Source of the DNA: Halobacteriales archaeon
GTDB lineage: Archaea; Thermoplasmatota; E2; JACPAO01; JAHFTW01
Assembly (NCBI GenBank): GCA_020201445.1
Contig: JAIVGU010000045.1
Coordinates: forward strand, 1-6,041
Reading direction: 5' to 3'
DNA: 6,041 bases
The notes beneath the pieces are model-generated. The model was given only the letters and a program-made list of their open reading frames with translations, ran no database searches and had not been told where the DNA came from. Of this stretch, positions 5,630-6,041 are shown piece by piece. How positions within the stretch are numbered: the first letter of the stretch is position 1; each line of letters opens with the position of its first letter. The position numbers and the translations under genes are program-made.

Positions 5630-5954
5630 GGGAGCGCGGACCCTGGGACGGAGCATAACCCCATCGGCCGTTGCAGGCAGCGCAGGGGCGAGGGTCGACC
5701 CGCTGGCGCGCTACCACGCCCGGCAGGGCGGCCTCCTCGTCGCGTTGCTGTACGCCCTCCTGCTGGCGCTGGGGCTGGCGGGGCAGGCGGCGCCGGCCGC
5801 CGCCGACGCCCTGGCCGTCGTGGCGGCGCCGTTCCTGCTGCTGGGCCTCGCCGGAATCGTGTGGGGGATGGCGGGCGCCCTGCGCAGCCGCTACGCCCGG
5901 GTGCGGCCCGTCTGGGACCTCTGCGCCCTGCTGTGGCCCGGCCGGCGCGCCTAG
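5628..5954 (+). CDS. Small DUF4870/Tic20-like membrane protein, start uncertain, probably N-terminally shortened
   Basis: From the only in-frame ATG (5628) the frame gives 108 residues. The recognisable part begins at about residue 24: DPLARYHARQGG, a hydrophobic helix (34-53), a second helix (62-83), then GALRSRYARVRPVWDL. DPxxRxHARQ followed by two helices and a short basic-aromatic tail is the layout of DUF4870/Tic20-like small membrane proteins, whose function is unknown. Family members normally have another hydrophobic helix before the DP motif. Here the preceding residues (2-23) are non-hydrophobic and encoded across the aldolase promoter. ATG 5628 overlaps the aldolase start codon within CCATGG and has no promoter at the expected distance. 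GTC 5694, directly before GACCCG, would be a near-cognate start; the second glycosyltransferase starts GTGGACCCG. The frame stops at TAG in a CTAG shared with the convergent neighbour, which favours a genuine 3' end. It may be a real short gene, a decayed remnant or a sequence error. Confidence 0.5.
   Translation: MGARTLGRSITPSAVAGSAGARVDPLARYHARQGGLLVALLYALLLALGLAGQAAPAAADALAVVAAPFLLLGLAGIVWGMAGALRSRYARVRPVWDLCALLWPGRRA
5653..5660 (-). promoter_or_regulatory. Candidate TATA-type promoter of the aldolase
   Basis: Read on the minus strand this is GGTTATGC, the clearest AT-rich spot in the region, centred about 27 bases before ATG 5629. No Shine-Dalgarno motif precedes the ATG. It also lies inside any 5' extension of the small plus-strand membrane-protein frame, which argues that the frame's upstream portion is not coding. 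Confidence 0.5.
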
Positions 5955-6041
5955 TGGGGGATGCCCTCGGTGACGGCGGCGCGGCTGATCGGCGGCGTCA
6001 TCTGCGACTCCATCTGCTTGACCTGGGCGTCGCTGTAGTTG
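5951..6041 (-). CDS. C-terminal end of an unidentified protein (partial)
   Basis: Reading leftwards from the window edge, 29 codons lead to a TAG at 5951-5953; the rest of the gene lies beyond base 6041. The tail contains NYSDAQVKQMESQM followed by TPPISRAAVTEGIPH. It is hydrophilic, mixed in charge and free of membrane segments, so it looks like the end of a soluble protein or domain. Its balanced composition, with Lys, Met and Gln rather than the Arg/Ala/Pro/Gly typical of shadow frames in this DNA, is the main reason to accept it. I do not recognise the family. Its stop overlaps the stop of the small convergent membrane-protein frame in the tetranucleotide CTAG. Confidence 0.6.
   Translation of the reverse strand, partial: NYSDAQVKQMESQMTPPISRAAVTEGIPH

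Noticed and set aside
4272..5717. A 481-codon minus-strand frame overlapping the aldolase in another frame
   Set aside because: The aldolase motifs are all in the 4616-5629 frame. This one is Arg/Gly/His-rich shadow sequence.
1..6041. CRISPR arrays, tRNA/rRNA genes, insertion sequences, long direct repeats, riboswitches
   Set aside because: Reading both strands by eye showed no regular repeat-spacer pattern, tRNA cloverleaf arms, transposase motifs or conserved RNA elements. Nearly all the sequence is occupied by protein-coding genes.

Overview
This is a very GC-rich window (visibly around 70% G+C, not counted) with tightly packed genes on both strands. It holds four complete, well-supported genes, one small gene with a doubtful start, and a partial gene at each edge. 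I see no rRNA, tRNA, CRISPR array, insertion sequence or phage gene. The coding potential looks like ordinary chromosome.

Organism: four start codons (GTG 332, GTG 2885 on the minus strand, GTG 2968, ATG 5629 on the minus strand) have no Shine-Dalgarno sequence in front of them. Each has a short AT-richer patch centred about 24-28 bases upstream, in otherwise GC-saturated DNA. That is the geometry of archaeal TATA-box promoters on leaderless mRNAs, so I favour a high-GC archaeon. The proteins lack the strong acidity of haloarchaea, which points towards a high-GC Thermoplasmatota-type lineage. This is inference; a high-GC bacterium is not excluded.

Layout: positions 1-162 (minus) are the N-terminus of a VOC/glyoxalase-fold protein. 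A divergent gap follows, then a GT-C-type membrane glycosyltransferase at 332-1834 (plus). Its 3' end overlaps that of a convergent acyltransferase-3 membrane protein (1809-2885, minus). An 82-base divergent promoter region separates this from a second GT-C-type membrane protein, with a DUF2723-like N-terminus (2968-4590, plus). A class I fructose-bisphosphate aldolase (4616-5629, minus) faces it across a 25-base gap. Positions 5628-5954 (plus) encode a small DUF4870/Tic20-like membrane protein that seems to lack its first helix and a credible start. It shares a CTAG double stop with the C-terminus of an unidentified minus-strand gene at the right edge.

How they fit together: the two GT-C proteins and the acyltransferase form a plausible small module for building and O-acylating a surface glycan, glycolipid or glycoprotein. 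The promoters of the two glycosyltransferases share similar sequence. The aldolase serves central carbon metabolism and is probably just a neighbour. I found no clear sign of a wholly new system. The points most worth a second look are the leaderless promoter pattern, the eukaryote/bacteria-type aldolase in a possible archaeon, the glycan module, and the start-less DUF4870-like frame.
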